Shown here: piece after piece, positions 21,586 through 24,334 of the stretch | Layout of the letters: each line of letters opens with the position of its first letter | Numbering within the stretch: the stretch's first letter is position 1 | Assembly: GCA_902478725.1 (NCBI GenBank) | Contig: CABSMD010000014.1 | Coordinates: 1-24,334 of the forward strand | DNA: 24,334 nt | Direction: 5' to 3' | DNA from: an uncultured Clostridia bacterium | Lineage (GTDB): Bacteria; Bacillota; Clostridia; HGM11514 | Notes under the pieces: generated by a model | The model's input: the letters and a program-made list of their open reading frames with translations, nothing else | What the model was told of the DNA's origin: nothing | Database searches by the model: none | Made by a program: the position numbers and the translations under genes

Positions 21586-24334
21586 TTAAAATAGGTCTAA
21601 CAGTCTTCGGATGATCGACGCAGCCTCCGCGCGGGTGGTGTTCGCCTGCGGGATGAAGGTGGTCGGGGTCATGCCGCTGATCAGGCCGGCGGTCGCCGCC
21701 GTATCGACATAGCCTCTCGCCCAGTCGGAGATGTCATTGACATCCACAAACTTCTCAATGCCGCCTGTCTTTTCTGCACCGCCCTTAAGCACATACGCCT
21801 TGGCAATGATGACAGCCATCTCTTCACGGGTAATCAGGTCGTCCGGACGGAAATAACCGTCAAAGCCTACCATCATACCGCTGGCAGAAATCGCATTGAC
21901 GACGCTTGCATACCAGGCCTCCGTTGATACGTCGCTCCACTGCGTGTCAGAAGTACCGGTAAGACCAAGCGCACGCACAATCAGAGCTGCAAATTCCGCA
22001 CGGGTGATCTGCCGGTCGGGTTCAAAGGTGGTGTCCGTTACACCGGACACGATGCCCCGGCGGTACATTTCCTCAATATCGTCCTTTGCCCAGTGGTTTT
22101 TACAATCGGTAAAGACACTGGATTCTGTTCCCAGCAACCCACTGCCGGAACCGGAGTTAATAACACCGCCGTTGTTTCCACCGTTAGGCTGGTTGTTTCC
22201 ACCGCCACCACCGCCGCCGAAGGGCGGGTTGACATTACTGGTATCATCCGCTACCGTCAGCTTCAGGGAGTATTCCTTCGTTGTGCCGTCCTGTGCAGTT
22301 ACCAGGATGGGGAAGGTGCCGGTCACGCTGGTGATCGAATAATCTACCTTGGCAAAGCGATTGGCCGGCTTCGCCTCGACGGTCGGAATTTCGGTCGTTC
22401 CCGTCGGCAGGGTGTAGCTATAAGACGTTTTGGTCGCTGACAATTTAATTTCTTTCCCGTTTACACTCAAGCTAGCAAGGGTCGCATCGCTTGACGGTTC
22501 CACCAGATCGGCCGCCGCATATTCGCCGCGAACCTTTGTCCAGATCACAAGATCGTTCCCGATTTCGATCAGGCCGTAGTTTGCCGCGCCAAGCGCATCC
22601 GCACTGTCGCTGTCAAGCACATTGTTAATCTCCTGCGTCTTTCCATCCGCAATCAGCATCGCGGTCTTACCCGCGGCGCCCGGGATCAGGATACGCACCG
22701 GTTTATCAAGCACACCGGTTCCACCAAACTGGAAGGAAGCAGCAATATCGCCATAAATCTGTGCAGACGGGGTATCCAACGGTGTAACCAGTTCGAAACG
22801 GTTGTTTTCTACTGCTGTGTCCGCCTCAAACCGGAATACCAGCTGCTTACCGTTGACTGTCACGGTTATGTCGCCCTCGGGCAGTCTGCCTTTGGGAACG
22901 TCCAGTGTAACAGCACCGGTCAACTCGTTTGTAAAGGTCAAATCCATTTTACGCAGGCTTGCCGGGATCGTCACACTGCCCTCGGTAATTGTGAAGTCTT
23001 TTTCAAAAACAAGACTGTCGGCAAAGGTTTCAACCGCACCGAGTAATGTATCAGCCGCTGCGGCGATCTGCGCACCTGTGGACTGCGGTTCATCGTATAC
23101 GCCCTGCACCTCTGCAATAACGGCCTTCAAAGCGTCCAGGGCCGTCTGTGTGCACTGTCCCAGGTCGGTTCCAACCGTGCTCTGCGCCACCAGCTCGTTG
23201 GCTTCACTGATAAGCTGCAGCAACGCGTTCTTGTTCACCTTAGCCTGCACCGGCTCGCTTTCGGTCGCAACACTCTGGCTGCCCGACGCATCTGTTAAGA
23301 CAACGCGGAACTTGACCCACTTACCGGCCATTGATTCGTTCAGTACCAGCTCGTTTGCGGTCTGGCCTGCAATCGTTTCATACGTACCGTCCTTCAGATT
23401 GGCCATCAGCCAGGTATACTCCGCAGACGCCTGCTTGTCGCCCTCCGCGTCGTAGTACTGATAGGTTCCATACAGGTTACCGCCTACCGACGGACTGCCC
23501 GCAATCGCTACCGAAAGCGCGGTCGGCTTATCGTTGGGAATTTCGTCAAGCAATCCCATGCTCTTAAAGTCAAGGGGCTCAAAGCCGGGTACCTTGGTAT
23601 AAACAATCGAATCTGGCTTTAAGGTGTAGTCCTTATTCGCCATGTCTACAAAGCCAACATCGGTTTTGGTGGTATAGTTCACGCCTTCCCGTGTCGAGTT
23701 GCTGCCCGACTCCAGACTTGCGCCGATGACGACGTTGTTAATCAGCTTATTGCTCTTACCAGGATCCTTGCCATTTACCGATTCCAGCAGGAACGGGTAG
23801 GTGGTGGAGTACGGCGGCTGGTCGTAGTTGATCTCGGTCAACTTAGCCTTGATGTTATGCTTTCTGGCATCGTATTTGTCGTTGAGCCACAGAACCCAGT
23901 TGTGTACCGAATTGCCGCTTTCATCCTTACCATAATTCCAGTTCTGGAAGAAGCTGAATGCTTTGGTTCCGTTCGCAATAAAGATGTTGTTCTCCAGCAC
24001 ATGGAACTGTCCACCATTCGTTTTGAAGGTGTAATTGTCGCCCGCGCTGTCAAAGATGTTACCAAACACATACAGGTCACAGGATCCATCGTCAATAAAG
24101 ATTGCCTGAGAGCCATGCGCCCCTGTGCTGTTCGAATGAATATCATGGAAATAGTTGTACCGCACCGTGTTTCCGAGTTCGGTCGGGTTACGCCCGGAGT
24201 AAATCGCGCCCATATCCTGCGCCTCGCGCACCAGGTCAAAAAATTCATTGTACTCGATGACGAAGTCATTACCGGACATCTGGAACCCGGTATGGTCGTT
24301 GCCGTGAATTCTATTGTGCCGTGCAACCGTACCC
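21586..24334 (-). CDS. Large SLH-anchored beta-helix surface protein, GH141-like (5' end beyond window)
   Basis: The visible 915 residues continue off the right edge; the frame is open to the last base (RHNRIHGNDHTGFQ precedes the first in-window Met). Order: beta-helix to about 265 (FVIEYNEFFDLV, DMGAIYSGRN, VRYNYFHDIH), an Ig-like module (about 275-365), a FIVAR-like helical repeat (about 367-445), beta modules, a cadherin-like beta-sandwich (LASLSVNGKEIKLSATKTSY, KEYSLKLTV), a Gly/Asn-rich linker (FGGGGGGGNNQPNGGNNGG) and three SLH domains in the last 178 residues. SLH domains bind secondary cell-wall polysaccharide, so the enzyme should display its catalytic part at the surface. The beta-helix is homologous to the stalk-domain protein: both have GAIY(S/A)GR, RYNY(F/I)HD and end in a DF--(M/I)GLLD motif. 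The substrate is inferred to be a pectic glycan. Confidence 0.9.
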   Translation of the reverse strand, partial: GTVARHNRIHGNDHTGFQMSGNDFVIEYNEFFDLVREAQDMGAIYSGRNPTELGNTVRYNYFHDIHSNSTGAHGSQAIFIDDGSCDLYVFGNIFDSAGDNYTFKTNGGQFHVLENNIFIANGTKAFSFFQNWNYGKDESGNSVHNWVLWLNDKYDARKHNIKAKLTEINYDQPPYSTTYPFLLESVNGKDPGKSNKLINNVVIGASLESGSNSTREGVNYTTKTDVGFVDMANKDYTLKPDSIVYTKVPGFEPLDFKSMGLLDEIPNDKPTALSVAIAGSPSVGGNLYGTYQYYDAEGDKQASAEYTWLMANLKDGTYETIAGQTANELVLNESMAGKWVKFRVVLTDASGSQSVATESEPVQAKVNKNALLQLISEANELVAQSTVGTDLGQCTQTALDALKAVIAEVQGVYDEPQSTGAQIAAAADTLLGAVETFADSLVFEKDFTITEGSVTIPASLRKMDLTFTNELTGAVTLDVPKGRLPEGDITVTVNGKQLVFRFEADTAVENNRFELVTPLDTPSAQIYGDIAASFQFGGTGVLDKPVRILIPGAAGKTAMLIADGKTQEINNVLDSDSADALGAANYGLIEIGNDLVIWTKVRGEYAAADLVEPSSDATLASLSVNGKEIKLSATKTSYSYTLPTGTTEIPTVEAKPANRFAKVDYSITSVTGTFPILVTAQDGTTKEYSLKLTVADDTSNVNPPFGGGGGGGNNQPNGGNNGGVINSGSGSGLLGTESSVFTDCKNHWAKDDIEEMYRRGIVSGVTDTTFEPDRQITRAEFAALIVRALGLTGTSDTQWSDVSTEAWYASVVNAISASGMMVGFDGYFRPDDLITREEMAVIIAKAYVLKGGAEKTGGIEKFVDVNDISDWARGYVDTAATAGLISGMTPTTFIPQANTTRAEAASIIRRLLDLF

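Overview
The window looks like chromosomal DNA of an anaerobic Gram-positive bacterium of class Clostridia, perhaps Oscillospirales (placement is inference). Supporting signs are strong AGGAGG ribosome sites, several probable TTG starts, S-layer homology (SLH) anchors, a 'stalk' (copper amine oxidase N-terminal) domain, a lipoprotein solute-binding protein of the LplA/YtcQ type, and FIVAR- and cadherin-like surface modules. GC content is moderate and even. No tRNA, rRNA, CRISPR array, transposase or phage gene was seen.

Left part (1-6250, minus strand): a hairpin-rich intergenic tract, then a five-gene polysaccharide operon read right to left: a dolichol-phosphate-mannose-synthase-like GT2, three GT4 glycosyltransferases and a polyprenyl-phosphate sugar-1-phosphate transferase. 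The genes overlap or nearly touch. No flippase, polymerase or chain-length gene lies in the operon.

Central and right part (6400-24334): a locus for breaking down a complex plant polysaccharide, most likely pectin or rhamnogalacturonan-type glycan (inference). It holds a cytoplasmic GH28-like hydrolase, a cytoplasmic DUF4838 protein, a secreted beta-helix enzyme resembling GH141 with a stalk domain, a solute-binding lipoprotein, a divergent AraC regulator, a cytoplasmic GH42-like TIM-barrel enzyme, a NagB-like sugar-phosphate isomerase/deaminase, a secreted SGNH esterase with an Ig-like module, and the 3' part of a large SLH-anchored beta-helix protein homologous to the other one. A plausible flow is surface de-esterification and cleavage, capture by the lipoprotein, uptake by permeases encoded elsewhere, and final hydrolysis in the cytoplasm.

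The locus also shows decay and rearrangement: a 5'-truncated XRE regulator, remnants of a third SLH surface protein, and three copies of a roughly 95-bp palindromic repeat (two in tandem, one 5 kb away in the same orientation) that flank the GH42-like/NagB-like/esterase block. Well-formed promoters are visible for the lipoprotein, AraC and NagB-like genes; the last has a LacI-type palindrome just upstream. No complete new defence or mobile system was found. The most novel items are the repeat family, the uncharacterised hydrolases and the divergent NagB.
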